Source: Granulosicoccus sp. (lineage in GTDB: Bacteria; Pseudomonadota; Gammaproteobacteria; Granulosicoccales; Granulosicoccaceae). Taken from it: DNA of 57,474 bases. Made by a program: the position numbers and the translations under genes. The stretch spans positions 1-57,474 of the forward strand of contig JALZWO010000090.1 of assembly GCA_023300375.1 (NCBI GenBank). Reading direction: 5' to 3'. Below the pieces are notes generated by a model. It had not been told where the DNA came from, did not search any database, and saw only the letters and a list, made by a program, of their open reading frames with translations. Of the stretch, positions 8,544-17,473 are shown one piece after another; position 1 is the first letter of the stretch, and each line of letters opens with the position of its first letter.

Positions 8544-9095
8544 ATGCGATTGAACAGCCGGTTAACATTTTTTATAGTCACTTTAACAAGTGCTTGTTTA
8601 AACCTTGCGCTACATAGCAACGTTAGATCATCAATACGCATCAAGTACCCTAACGACTCCTTCTATACCTTAACTACACCCGAAGCAATAGGGCTTGCAC
8701 TTATCACCACAACACTACTGCTCTTGATATTAATAGCCAGTTGGTTTGCTACTAGTTTTTTGATCAAAAAATATGCTAGGTCCACAGCCGTGCTAAAAAT
8801 CAGTGTATTGCTGTTTAACCTGCTATTAACGGTCGCGGTCTATCAACTTTGTCTCAGCATTGCGCCTCAACTGTTTTATACCTACTACCAGTTTATATTC
8901 ACTGATTTGCCTGTTCAATGGGTTGTCAAACCAATAACCCTTGAACGGCTAATAGATCGCGTGAGCTTAACCTCAGGTGCCTCTATTGCTCAGCACCTAG
9001 CAGGTTTTACATTGTGGGTACTACTATTTAACACCACTATGCAATGGCTCATCCATTCAGTCTTTGCAAAGTTTAGAGGTTCAAAAACTAGCTAA
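8544..9095 (+). CDS. Small multi-pass membrane protein of unknown function
   Basis: The 183-residue product is hydrophobic with about four membrane spans: residues 8-24, 47-72 (IGLALITTTLLLLILIASWF), 81-105 (VLKISVLLFNLLLTVAVY) and 145-170. A polar loop with YYQFIFTDLPVQW lies between spans three and four. No family is recognised. No clear Shine-Dalgarno precedes the ATG; the upstream sequence is the 12-bp repeat array. The gene sits alone between repeats and the large surface-protein gene at 9276. It is most likely real because of its length and coherent membrane pattern, but the start is uncertain. Confidence 0.6.
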   Translation: MRLNSRLTFFIVTLTSACLNLALHSNVRSSIRIKYPNDSFYTLTTPEAIGLALITTTLLLLILIASWFATSFLIKKYARSTAVLKISVLLFNLLLTVAVYQLCLSIAPQLFYTYYQFIFTDLPVQWVVKPITLERLIDRVSLTSGASIAQHLAGFTLWVLLFNTTMQWLIHSVFAKFRGSKTS

Positions 9096-9207
9096 AATCA
9101 GATCCTCTAGTCATAGCCGTTTGGTCTGCCAAGACAACAACGCAGCCCTCTACTACTCTTACATCGCTTGCTCAGAAGCAATAAAAACTCAAAAAAACCG
9201 AACTTTC

Positions 9208-9223
9208 TCACCCTATCGGGTGA
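9208..9223 (+). promoter_or_regulatory. Small perfect hairpin in leader of surface-protein gene
   Basis: TCACCC-TATC-GGGTGA forms a 6-4-6 stem about 50 bases before the ATG at 9276. It might be an operator or a leader stem-loop. No riboswitch class is recognised. Confidence 0.3.
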
Positions 9224-9275
9224 TGTGCCATCAATTTAACCCTCATATAGTGTGGGAACCACTACGGGGGATGAT

Positions 9276-12200
9276 ATGAACACTACAAAAGCAATATACA
9301 GCAAAACCAACGCCTATTTATTACCCAATAAATACAGAAGAATGCTTGGCGTAGCCGCCTTAAGCATAGTCTTTACAACATCAACGTATGCGCAAGATAA
9401 CGCTGGATTTGCAGATGATTTCAGCACGGATTCCACGCGTCTTAACGGCGGTGCTTTCGACAATGCAGGGGGACCCGCCGTATTTGAGCAGCGGAGTGAT
9501 GGCGTAGGGCTGCAGGCGGAATCAGATAGCCTGGATGCACCAGCCAGTTTATTCTTAGAAGCCAACAATGAGCCCGGACGCTTTGGCATAGATATCACAC
9601 AGCGTCCCTCCACTATTATTGATGGCGATGGTATCTCCACTGTCTTCCTTGAAGCTCGGGTATTTTCCAACAGAACCCTGCAAGAAAATCGTTTTAACCC
9701 ACCCGGTACTATTGATGCACAAATCGCCTACAACGTGAATAGAGAAGGTAGCAGTTCAGCAAATTTCTGTGTATTCGAAACACAAGACGATGGCAATTCA
9801 CAACCCATAGGTGATGGAGATGAGCAGTTCTGTGGAACTTTAGCGTCACTTGATTCAGGTTTTGATATACGCCGCTCGATAGATATCGTTGCTGATCTCG
9901 AGGCCAGGTCAATCGTCTTTTCTATCGATGGTACATCGCGCACAGTAATTATTCCAGGCGATGAACCTCTGTTTGAACCTGCACAGAATTTTCGACGAAT
10001 GCAACTCTGGTCGTTCAATACAGTGGGCACGGTACGCGGCACATTGCACACCATGCGTATAGCTGATGAGACGATTAACTTCGCAGACACGGTACCCACA
10101 TTTACTCAATACAGAGCGCTCTTTGATGTTGATAACATTCAACGCTTTTCCAGCGTAGAAAATGGCATGCTCCGCCTAACAGCGCGGGCCACCGAAGAGA
10201 ATAATTTCCGTAACCGCCTACAGTTGGCAGAGCCCACTGATTATCTCGAGGCCACACTCACCCTTTCATCAGAGTCTACTCTTGATGTAGACGGTCGCGT
10301 CAGAGCAAGCATTGAAATGTTCCTGTACAACGATCTGGCCGATGGAGGTACCGATGGCCAAACAGGTGATGTTGTCGGCTTCATTGAAGCTGAAATACGC
10401 GTTAGGGGTCGTTCCAGTCTTGAGTACTGCCTGGCTCGACGTGACACCCCTGATGGAAATAACGACCGCGGTTTACTCGATAATGGAGAGCGTTGTGGTA
10501 ACTTGCCCGTCAGCGTGCAGTTTGATCAACCACTACGAGTCTCTATGGCGCTTGATCGCGACAACGGGACAGTCACATTCCGCGTTGACGATCAAGTGCA
10601 TGTACAGGCCGTTGACGGCCCGTTCTTCCAAGCCAGCGAGCTATTTCTAGCAGTAGCAGCCGCATCAAGTGATTTAGCCAATACAGTGATGTTGGTCGAC
10701 GATTTACGAACCTCAGAAGCCTCTCTCACCAATACAGAAACTGCCACAGGGATAGCAACCCCACCCGCTTTTCCTGAACCAGCCGGACCACCAGCACCCG
10801 CTGATAACACGCTGACCTACCCGTTACCCGATGAGGCACCTGCACTGGATTTCATTGATGATTTCTCAAACCCGTCAGTGACGCATTTTGGACTTGAAAC
10901 AAACAGCGAGGAAGGCACTTACGGAGTGGCTTCTATTCCTGGTGCCATTCGCCTTGAGTCCACACAAATAGAGGGTGAGCCTATTTGTTGTGCAGATGTC
11001 AGGCTCAAATCTTCAGGTCGCTCCGATAGCGTATCGGCACGCGTCAGCATTTCCAGTGAAAGCAACTTACCAATTGAAAGTTCAGCGCGCGCTCGTGTGA
11101 TGGTGCGATCACAGCTATGGAACAACACACAAGATTTTGGGCTCGATGACGAGGTCGGGGATGTCACTATTGAAATGTTTATTGAGCTGCGTGGCGATGG
11201 TGAGCGTAATGCGGAAGCATGTGCCCGTGTTCGTACATCCGATGACAACGACGAACAGCTTGATATGTTCAATGGTGACAACTGCATGCGTTTTGCAACA
11301 CTCCCACAGTTTGATGAGCAATATACCTTGGCAATGTCTATTGATCGCCAGACATCGATACTGAGCTTGTCCATTAATGAGGAGACGGTTGAGGTTGATA
11401 TTGGTGGCACCGCCTTTCTTCCCAATGTACAACGCATTGAAGTGGGCAATCGGCACGAGGGTAGCTCGGGGCGTGCAGTGGGCTTAGTGCATGCTATTAG
11501 CACTGACAATTTCACGGATGATTTCGCAGGCACCATACCGTTGTTCGCACCCTATCGACCCTTGTTTGCCACGCAACAAAATGGCGCAACGGTCACCGTT
11601 GATGATGAAAGATTGCGTTTAACTCATGATTCAGCCATTAATGCAGATAACCGACCGCGGTTTGTGTCACGTAGTCCCTCTGAATTTGTCGCTGCAACGC
11701 TTGAGATCTCGAGCGAATCCAGAGTAGTCACCGGCTCAGTGGACGTCTCTGTAGGTGGTCATTTATACAATGACATTGCAGATGGCGGCATCAATGATGA
11801 TGAAGGCGCTGTTTTTGCCATTGCGGGTCTAGTGGCTAATGGAGACGGAGAATTGTTCATCGAATACTGCGGAATACGCTCAAACACAGATAATTTCAGC
11901 GATACCACGCAAATTGTCAGCAGTGATACAGAAAACTGCCCACGCTTTGACACACCACTATTGCTGGACACTCCCTACAGAATGTCTATTGCATTAGATC
12001 GTGAAAGAGGCGTCATAGTGTTTGGCCTGAACGATCAAACACGAGAGCATCCAATTAGCACAGGCATATTCACGCCATCGTCTTACTTTCAGGGCATACG
12101 CGCTAATTCGAGAGACGGTTCGGCTATCGTGGCCTTTGCCGACGATTTAGCGTTTACTGCCAATGCCGTACCACTCGCAGATTCACAAGCGCTGGTCGGT

Positions 12201-12446
12201 ACAGTAGTAGTGAGCAATGATACTGCTGAGCCAGTCGTGGATCCCACTGAGGCTGATCCAGTGGTCACGCCTCCTGTTGTCACACCGCCTGCAGTCAATC
12301 CAATAGATGATGCAACGGGCGGTTCAAGCAGCAGCAGTAGTGATGGCTTGTTTGGTTGCAGCATAGCCGGCGGCTCAGGGGGGCTGCAGGCACCTCTGTT
12401 CTTAGTATTTGCTTTGCTGGCAATCCGCCGACTACGCAAGAGGTAG
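9276..12446 (+). CDS. Large exported four-repeat surface protein with C-terminal sorting signal
   Basis: 1056 residues from the ATG at 9276, which has GGGGG five bases upstream. A long signal peptide ends near residue 40 (TSTYAQ). Four beta-rich repeats of about 215 residues follow. Each has a Cys pair (FCV...QFCG, YCLA...RCGN, ACAR...NCMR, YCGI...NCPR) followed by a strand pair such as RVSMALDRDNGTVTFRV, and most carry an (A)xLxISSES strand. This resembles LamG/concanavalin-type jelly rolls, but no family is certain. Repeats 1 and 3 open with FxDDFS; repeats 2 and 4 open with a YRxLF motif. A proline-rich linker follows each pair, so the layout is two copies of an A-B-linker block. The tail is poly-Ser, GGSGG, a hydrophobic stretch and RRLRKR, like GlyGly-CTERM sorting signals. 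Confidence 0.85.
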   Translation: MNTTKAIYSKTNAYLLPNKYRRMLGVAALSIVFTTSTYAQDNAGFADDFSTDSTRLNGGAFDNAGGPAVFEQRSDGVGLQAESDSLDAPASLFLEANNEPGRFGIDITQRPSTIIDGDGISTVFLEARVFSNRTLQENRFNPPGTIDAQIAYNVNREGSSSANFCVFETQDDGNSQPIGDGDEQFCGTLASLDSGFDIRRSIDIVADLEARSIVFSIDGTSRTVIIPGDEPLFEPAQNFRRMQLWSFNTVGTVRGTLHTMRIADETINFADTVPTFTQYRALFDVDNIQRFSSVENGMLRLTARATEENNFRNRLQLAEPTDYLEATLTLSSESTLDVDGRVRASIEMFLYNDLADGGTDGQTGDVVGFIEAEIRVRGRSSLEYCLARRDTPDGNNDRGLLDNGERCGNLPVSVQFDQPLRVSMALDRDNGTVTFRVDDQVHVQAVDGPFFQASELFLAVAAASSDLANTVMLVDDLRTSEASLTNTETATGIATPPAFPEPAGPPAPADNTLTYPLPDEAPALDFIDDFSNPSVTHFGLETNSEEGTYGVASIPGAIRLESTQIEGEPICCADVRLKSSGRSDSVSARVSISSESNLPIESSARARVMVRSQLWNNTQDFGLDDEVGDVTIEMFIELRGDGERNAEACARVRTSDDNDEQLDMFNGDNCMRFATLPQFDEQYTLAMSIDRQTSILSLSINEETVEVDIGGTAFLPNVQRIEVGNRHEGSSGRAVGLVHAISTDNFTDDFAGTIPLFAPYRPLFATQQNGATVTVDDERLRLTHDSAINADNRPRFVSRSPSEFVAATLEISSESRVVTGSVDVSVGGHLYNDIADGGINDDEGAVFAIAGLVANGDGELFIEYCGIRSNTDNFSDTTQIVSSDTENCPRFDTPLLLDTPYRMSIALDRERGVIVFGLNDQTREHPISTGIFTPSSYFQGIRANSRDGSAIVAFADDLAFTANAVPLADSQALVGTVVVSNDTAEPVVDPTEADPVVTPPVVTPPAVNPIDDATGGSSSSSSDGLFGCSIAGGSGGLQAPLFLVFALLAIRRLRKR

Positions 12447-12462
12447 AGTCAACCTCAAGGGT

Positions 12463-13563
12463 TCACGCTGGCAGCTCAAGTGTTTTTCTGACCACGTGCA
12501 ACCCTTGATCAGTGGATTTATCTCGCCAGGCTTGTGATTTTGGTGCAAACGCGTTCAACAACGCAAGCTTGGTTTTCCGGTACACCGCAGAATCACCATC
12601 AGCCCAGTGATGGGCTTGATTTTCACGTCGCAGTGCAGAGAACAATTTGATCGGATTAACCGTGCCTATCTCAATACACAGGTACATAAATTCTTTATCG
12701 CTCAACGTACGTGAGCACCACTGACTAAACGTACCATTGGCGTTGTACGCATTCGTTGTCGTCGAGTCGATGTAGAAAGGCTGCGCATAGTGATCGCTTA
12801 TCCACTCCAGCTGCCCCTCTTGCAAACCGATGTTGCTGTTGCCTATGAGCGATGCCGTAGCTTTCGGGCCCAAGCCGCTATGGACATCCAAAATCGATAC
12901 GCGCTTTGCCTTGCTTGAATACTCCAGCACTAGATCTTTTAGCAAAGTACACGATTCACTCACCTGCTTTCCTCCAAAGAAAACACCTTGAGGAAAATCA
13001 TATTGCCCTTCAGCAATGGGCTTGAAAAGTTTGGCCACACCACGATTTTGTGCAATCAATTTAGCCGCATTCATCCAATACTTAAAATCGCCACGGGGGT
13101 CAGGTGCTTTGGGTGGATTGATAACAGAATCTAAACCTGCATATCCGGGGTGTGATTGAGGCACAGCGCTGTAGAAGTTACGGTTCACATCCACATTGTG
13201 TTCATTGACTCGTCGAAGGTGTGCAAAGCCCCAAGGATTAGCTGCATGAATCATCACGATACCCGTTTTTTCTGGTAAACCGCCAGTGTTCGCTAGCATC
13301 TGCAATGTCTGGATTTGCACGCTTGCGCCTATAAAACCCTCTATGCCATGAACACCACTGCACAGTATGATGGTGTGTTCATCGGCCGCTGACGTGATTG
13401 AAGCCACATCGACGCTCAGTGCCTCACCGGCAGGACCTAACGCTGAGACTTGATGCGACTCCATCTGTGCAGCGCAAGTCTTGCCTGTGTGTATAAAGTG
13501 ATCTCGACTAGCAAAATAGTCGCTTGGCCACCAGTCGGGTTCGCTCGAATTTAAACGCGTCAA
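12463..13563 (-). CDS. DUF2817 family protein, M14 zinc carboxypeptidase-like
   Basis: 366 residues. The fold of M14 metallopeptidases is indicated by SGVHGIEG (His72, Glu75 as zinc ligands), NPWGFAHLRRVNEHNVDVNRNF, a third His in DVHSGLGPKA and a late acidic CIEIGT that would supply the general base Glu. DUF2817 proteins are close to deacylases and carboxypeptidases; the substrate is unknown. No signal peptide, so it is likely cytoplasmic. Translation probably starts at TTG 13563, which has GAGGT six bases upstream. The gene converges with the surface-protein gene, with 16 bases between stop codons. Confidence 0.85.
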   Translation of the reverse strand: MTRLNSSEPDWWPSDYFASRDHFIHTGKTCAAQMESHQVSALGPAGEALSVDVASITSAADEHTIILCSGVHGIEGFIGASVQIQTLQMLANTGGLPEKTGIVMIHAANPWGFAHLRRVNEHNVDVNRNFYSAVPQSHPGYAGLDSVINPPKAPDPRGDFKYWMNAAKLIAQNRGVAKLFKPIAEGQYDFPQGVFFGGKQVSESCTLLKDLVLEYSSKAKRVSILDVHSGLGPKATASLIGNSNIGLQEGQLEWISDHYAQPFYIDSTTTNAYNANGTFSQWCSRTLSDKEFMYLCIEIGTVNPIKLFSALRRENQAHHWADGDSAVYRKTKLALLNAFAPKSQAWRDKSTDQGLHVVRKTLELPA

Positions 13564-13630
13564 TCTATAACCTCATCATGGCGGATTTGCCATCCAGAAC
13601 CGAAACACGGACAACGAAGCAATGGTTAAT

Positions 13631-14214
13631 TCACAACCATTTGAGTCGCCTAAACCACCAGATAATTCCTGCAGAAAATACAACGATTCCTACACATAGA
13701 AACGCAAATGCGTAGCGACTTTCAATACCTGGCGTACCGCTAATATTAACGCCAAACACACCCGTGATAAAACCCAGTAGCAAAAACACGGCGGAAATCA
13801 CCCAGAGTCAAACAGGCGGGTATGCATGGCTTCAGCCCGCTGCTCCACCATTGGTTCTTGCAACAGCAACGCATGATCACGAATCATATCCAGATCGTCT
13901 AGCAGCCGTGCCAGTGTGTTCTGCATCTCTCTCAGTGAATTTTGTTCTTTGCGTTATAGCAATCCATCGCTTTCACGCTGCAAGCTGGTAATCGCTTCAC
14001 GCTGAAGAGCAAGGTAGCGGCGCAACGCTAATACCGTGCGCCGAAAACGATTCACACTAGGATTTGCAGACAGCGAGCCTGCGCCCAAAAGCTTATCCTC
14101 TAGCTCATCCACCTCGTCATCAAGATCAGAGATGACAGACCCCATACGAACCACCAAACGCTTGGCTAGCAAGAGTAAGAAAATGAGCGTGCCGACATTC
14201 AGGCATCTGCGAGG
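13631..14214 (-). pseudogene. Decayed CorA/ZntB-type metal transporter, C-terminal half only
   Basis: Read leftward, the DNA encodes a CorA/ZntB C-terminal half in three frames. The first piece (LAKRLVVRMGSV...DDEVDELEDKLLG, NRFRRTVLALRRYLALQRE) ends at an out-of-frame stop at 13954-13956. The second (QNTLARLLDDLDMIRDHA, EQRAEAMHTRLF) ends at 13798-13800. The third (VISAVFLLLGFITGVFGVN, ISGTPG) carries the family's GxN pore motif and the last membrane span and ends at 13631. Two frameshifts, near 13955-13965 and 13798-13808, plus loss of the N-terminal cytoplasmic half, mean no functional protein. A small membrane-peptide gene occupies the place of the missing 5' end. Confidence 0.88.
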
Positions 14215-14223
14215 CTACGCTCT

Positions 14224-14370
14224 CTATCGGTCGACGTCTTCCTTTTTTTCAGGTGATGTTACCTTTTCCTTTTTATACTTTTTTAACTGCCTCAGCTCGT
14301 TGAAGCCCCAACCAAAAGCCACACCAAAAACCAATAGTAACTCAAGGAGTATCAGAAGGTTACCGCTCAT
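14224..14370 (-). CDS. 48-residue single-span membrane peptide
   Basis: A short frame starting MSGNLLILLELLLVFGVAFG is preceded by GAGGTGA about five bases upstream of the ATG. It has one hydrophobic helix (residues 4-23), then WGFNELRQLKKYKKEK and a charged tail, giving an N-out/C-in single-span peptide. The layout LLxLLELxLVFG-helix-WEL-basic resembles tiny conserved membrane proteins seen in other gammaproteobacteria, as far as memory allows. Function unknown. It ends just before the corA remnant, so a shared history is possible. Confidence 0.7.
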   Translation of the reverse strand: MSGNLLILLELLLVFGVAFGWGFNELRQLKKYKKEKVTSPEKKEDVDR

Positions 14371-14681
14371 CTATTTCACCTCAGTAATGCCAGTGCTATT
14401 CGGCTGATTAAGGGCGGGTTAAGAGTCGACATTGATGGCACAAGCAGGGGGTGAACGTGGAGTATAGCTTCCTCCGGTGAAGTGCTACTGATGGAGAGAG
14501 CGTATGAACACAAATTAATTCGACTTGCGTCTTTTCTACAAAACCACAAAAGCCACCCCTCGCCTAGTGGGCAGGGAGCGGCTGTATAAACAGTCATTAC
14601 GAGTTAGTGGATTAGGCCAATTTTTAAGACACTAACAGAAAATTTGGAGGAAGCTCTTGGACCTAACTCTGGACTCTGCCT
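14371..14681. other. Intergenic region, nothing recognised
   Basis: About 310 bases. A 73-codon leftward frame exists but has no ribosome site, no family and a Cys/Pro-rich random composition, so it is not called. The promoter of the 48-residue peptide gene must lie in the left part. Confidence 0.45.
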
Positions 14682-15149
14682 CTAGTACCGACGATAGCTA
14701 CGCCCAAAGTTGCGGCTGCGCCCATAGTTGCGGCCAAAGTTTGAGCCGGCCTTACGACGATGCTCTTTATAAATTGGACGGCCGTACCTGTCGTAGGAGC
14801 TATAACCGCTGAAACGTTTATTGTGCGGGTATCGGTTGCCGAATGACCTTCTAGGTGAGTTGGAATAGCCCCTTTGTATCCTGCGGCTGTTACCTTTCCT
14901 GTTGTTATTTCTGTAGCCGAATGGATTCAAATTGATGCGTATGGACAAATCTGTGAGTTCTGCGCCTGCCTCTAGATTTTTATCTATAGAACTCAGTGCG
15001 CCTCCACTGTGCCCGCTGCTGAGCGCTCCAGTGGGTGCAGCTTGCAAAACCTGAGAGCTTAATGCCAGAAAGCCCACTGACGCCGTTAAGGCAAGCCGCC
15101 TAAGCAAAGTCGCTGCAAAAGATCCTTTTCTTAGAAATACAATTTTCAT
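14682..15149 (-). CDS. Exported Arg/Tyr/Gly/Asn-rich basic protein
   Basis: 155 residues from the ATG at 15149, which has AGGAG eight bases upstream; a TTG three bases earlier is in frame. A signal peptide (ALTASVGFLALSSQVLQAA) leads into a short Ser/Gly/Ala segment. From about residue 78 to the end the protein is dominated by R, N, Y, G and S, with motifs such as FGRNYGRSRNFGRSYRRY and YDRYGRPIYKEHRR. Such tails are intrinsically disordered, strongly positive and could bind nucleic acid, polysaccharide or the outer membrane. No known family. Codon use is ordinary. It lies alone between the corA remnant and the MscS gene. Confidence 0.75.
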   Translation of the reverse strand: MKIVFLRKGSFAATLLRRLALTASVGFLALSSQVLQAAPTGALSSGHSGGALSSIDKNLEAGAELTDLSIRINLNPFGYRNNNRKGNSRRIQRGYSNSPRRSFGNRYPHNKRFSGYSSYDRYGRPIYKEHRRKAGSNFGRNYGRSRNFGRSYRRY

Positions 15150-15310
15150 CAAAATGCTCCTGTAGTGCGCAAATGGACCGGCACTGTGCGTTGGTACGTT
15201 GTTTCAGGCTATTAGTTCAACCATTAAGCGACGTGAGGTACTGAAAAACCCTTCGGTACACAAACCTGCTTAACGAACACCAATTTAACGTACACCAGCT
15301 GAACCAACAC

Positions 15311-16414
15311 TTAACCAAGAGGCAATTTTGATGACTCAGTAGACGAAATAGCAACAACATGCGTCGTGGGCGTTGACAAGGAGATCCCGTGCCTACGCGA
15401 TGCCTCCAAAACCTCTTCAGCGAGTCGTTGCCTTGTGGCAATAATTTCGCCCACATCTTTGATGTAATAAAACACACCCCATTCCACCGCATGATCCCCT
15501 GTCTCAAGCACACGAATCTCAAGAGGATGTGCATTATCAATGCTGCTTTCTGAGGCTTGGGCGACGTTGTCGAAAGCTTCCAGCAGCATCACTTTTATGC
15601 TACTGGTTTTAGTTTCGTAGCCGATTTTAAATGTGATTTTCTCTCGTAATCCTCTAGCTGATGCAAACTTTGAAAGACTATGAATAGTCTGCTCACGCAG
15701 CTTGGAATTACTCACCATGATGCGATGGTTATTCACCACATCGATCAAAACCGTATGAAATATTTTAGTTTTGAATACTCTAGCTAAGATAGGTTGTGAA
15801 TCACCTAATTCTATGAGGTCGCCTTCACTTAACATTTCGCTGTTTAACAAAACCAAGCCGCTGATAATGTCGGGCGCCCATGCTTGCTGTGTTAGTGCTA
15901 GAAACACACCGACAAATCCAATAGCCCCCCCAGCCTCCAACAGACTACTGAACCCTGCGATTCGTATCACAACAATAATAACGATAATCGTTATCACTGT
16001 ACTAGCGACCAGTGTGAGCATTCGTGATCGGTAAGTATCCGATATCTGCAGACCATCGCCGCTATTGCTAGTCTTGCCGTATTTACTACGCATGACATAA
16101 CTGGCGATGTTGGATGCTAAATACGCAAGATACAAGGCGACCAAAATGAAGACGATTTTAACAGCGAAGCCCTGATCTTCAACGCCGTTTTGCGCATCGC
16201 TTGCGTAGTCTCTGTTATAACAAATGGCGGCAAGAATCGCCAAGTTTAAGACTCGCAGCACACTGACTCTAAAGTCTATCTGTCGTGGGGACAGACTACC
16301 TGCTGTTTTGAGAATAATGGGCCTGGCTAGCACCAACAACAGCAAGTTCATCGCAATAATCGCGTATTGCATTGCGGTGAACGATGAAAAATACTCTAGT
16401 ATTGCTTGGATCAT
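15311..16414 (-). CDS. MscS-family mechanosensitive ion channel
   Basis: 367 residues from the ATG at 16414 (a TTG at 16441 would add nine). Four or five N-terminal membrane spans are followed by the pore-lining helix GAIGFVGVFLALTQQAWAPD, which keeps the Gly/Ala spacing and the following ISGLVLL of MscS but is diverged from the E. coli sequence. The beta domain contains EGDLIELGDSQ and the alpha/beta vestibule VNNHRIMVSNSKLREQTI. The likely role is release of solutes under hypo-osmotic shock. A terminator-like hairpin separates it from the upstream sugar-transferase gene, so it probably has its own promoter. Confidence 0.85.
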   Translation of the reverse strand: MIQAILEYFSSFTAMQYAIIAMNLLLLVLARPIILKTAGSLSPRQIDFRVSVLRVLNLAILAAICYNRDYASDAQNGVEDQGFAVKIVFILVALYLAYLASNIASYVMRSKYGKTSNSGDGLQISDTYRSRMLTLVASTVITIIVIIVVIRIAGFSSLLEAGGAIGFVGVFLALTQQAWAPDIISGLVLLNSEMLSEGDLIELGDSQPILARVFKTKIFHTVLIDVVNNHRIMVSNSKLREQTIHSLSKFASARGLREKITFKIGYETKTSSIKVMLLEAFDNVAQASESSIDNAHPLEIRVLETGDHAVEWGVFYYIKDVGEIIATRQRLAEEVLEASRRHGISLSTPTTHVVAISSTESSKLPLG

Positions 16415-16469
16415 GGGTGCTAGGATAATCCATCGACCCAACTTTTACCGTGGCATTAAGTGTCCAAGT

Positions 16470-16497
16470 GAAAACAACTAGGGTAATAACACCCTAG
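16470..16497 (-). terminator. Intrinsic terminator of the sugar-transferase gene
   Basis: Read leftward: CTAGGGT, loop GTTATT, ACCCTAG, then TTGTTTTC. A seven-base perfect stem with a T-rich tail lies 27 bases past the stop codon of the sugar-transferase gene. Confidence 0.7.
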
Positions 16498-16523
16498 GTG
16501 GAAAAATCCTCAGTTTAAATCGC

Positions 16524-17243
16524 TTATTGCCCCGCCCTATCGCCAAAGATCACCATTGGCGTTTTTAGCAGTATCCGTAAATCAGTTGACAGAGATACCG
16601 TGCGTACATATTCAATATCCCACTCGCCGTTTTCATGCATAGGCCCATCGCCCCGAGCAGATATCTGCCACAGACCAGTAAGCCCGGGCCTGACGTAATG
16701 GCGTTGATGCAGCTCAGCGGTGTAATGACGCTCGACCACCGATTCTAACTCTGGCCGTGGCCCCACAATGCTCATATCTCCACGCGCTACATTAATCAGC
16801 TGTGGAAGCTCGTCGAGGCTATAGCGGCGAATAAAACGACCCACTGTGGTGTGTCGAGGGTCTTTATCACTTTTGTGTGTGACTCTAGCGTCGTCATCAA
16901 CATCTTCGCTGTTATGGCGTCTATCAGCGTTCATCGAGCGAAATTTTAAGACATCAAAAACACGGCCATCCAAGCCAATACGACGCTGGCGAAACAGGAC
17001 AGGGCTTCCCATAGATTGCCTAACTAACCCGGCAACTGCCAACATTGGAATGGCTAACACCACCAGCCCTAGAGAGGCAGCGACTCGATCACAGCCAGGT
17101 TTGAAGGTACGAGTGTAAAAGCTCGGTTCAAATTCAATCAATGGCAGCTTCTGAGACTCAGTTGAGTCCGCCTGCACCTCCTCCGGATCCTCCAATTCAT
17201 CATCACCTGTATCAAGAGAATATGCTACCGCATGCGATCCCAT
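16524..17243 (-). CDS. Undecaprenyl-phosphate sugar-1-phosphate transferase (initiating glycosyltransferase)
   Basis: 239 residues from the ATG at 17243, chosen because AAGGAG lies six bases upstream; an in-frame start at 17336 has no such signal. The bacterial sugar-transferase domain is complete: a membrane-dipping helix (CDRVAASLGLVVLAIPML), FRQRRIGLDGRVFDVLKFRSM, RYSLDELPQL, GDMSIVGPRPELE, and RPGLTGLWQISARGD. It transfers a sugar phosphate to undecaprenyl phosphate to begin a polysaccharide repeat. It lacks the four-span N-terminal module of WbaP, as in short monotopic PglC-like enzymes, and has an acidic leader of about 40 residues. No other polysaccharide gene is adjacent, which is unusual. 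Confidence 0.88.
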   Translation of the reverse strand: MGSHAVAYSLDTGDDELEDPEEVQADSTESQKLPLIEFEPSFYTRTFKPGCDRVAASLGLVVLAIPMLAVAGLVRQSMGSPVLFRQRRIGLDGRVFDVLKFRSMNADRRHNSEDVDDDARVTHKSDKDPRHTTVGRFIRRYSLDELPQLINVARGDMSIVGPRPELESVVERHYTAELHQRHYVRPGLTGLWQISARGDGPMHENGEWDIEYVRTVSLSTDLRILLKTPMVIFGDRAGQ

Positions 17244-17473
17244 CCAAAACTCCTTCGGGTAAACCCCGTGCTTCCGTGTTAGTGCCAAGAAAAACTGTGA
17301 ATACCGACCAGTCCAGCAGCGTGCTCTCACGCGCATAGTGCGCTGTTTGCAAAGAAGGTTTCGGCGGTATCTCTACACACTAAACCTCCACATCGCCAAA
17401 ATGAGAATGCCGAGAGCCTAGAAGAGCGACCAATACAACCTCGATCACACTTTGCAGAAATTCAGCGTTTTGC

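Noticed and set aside
8335-8617. Frames encoding TLTP or SRQH repeats and their leftward counterparts
   Set aside because: All frames stay open because the repeat is 12 bp; none has a start signal or non-repeat domain.
14376-14597. 73-codon leftward frame
   Set aside because: No ribosome site, no recognisable domain and random-looking Cys/Pro content.
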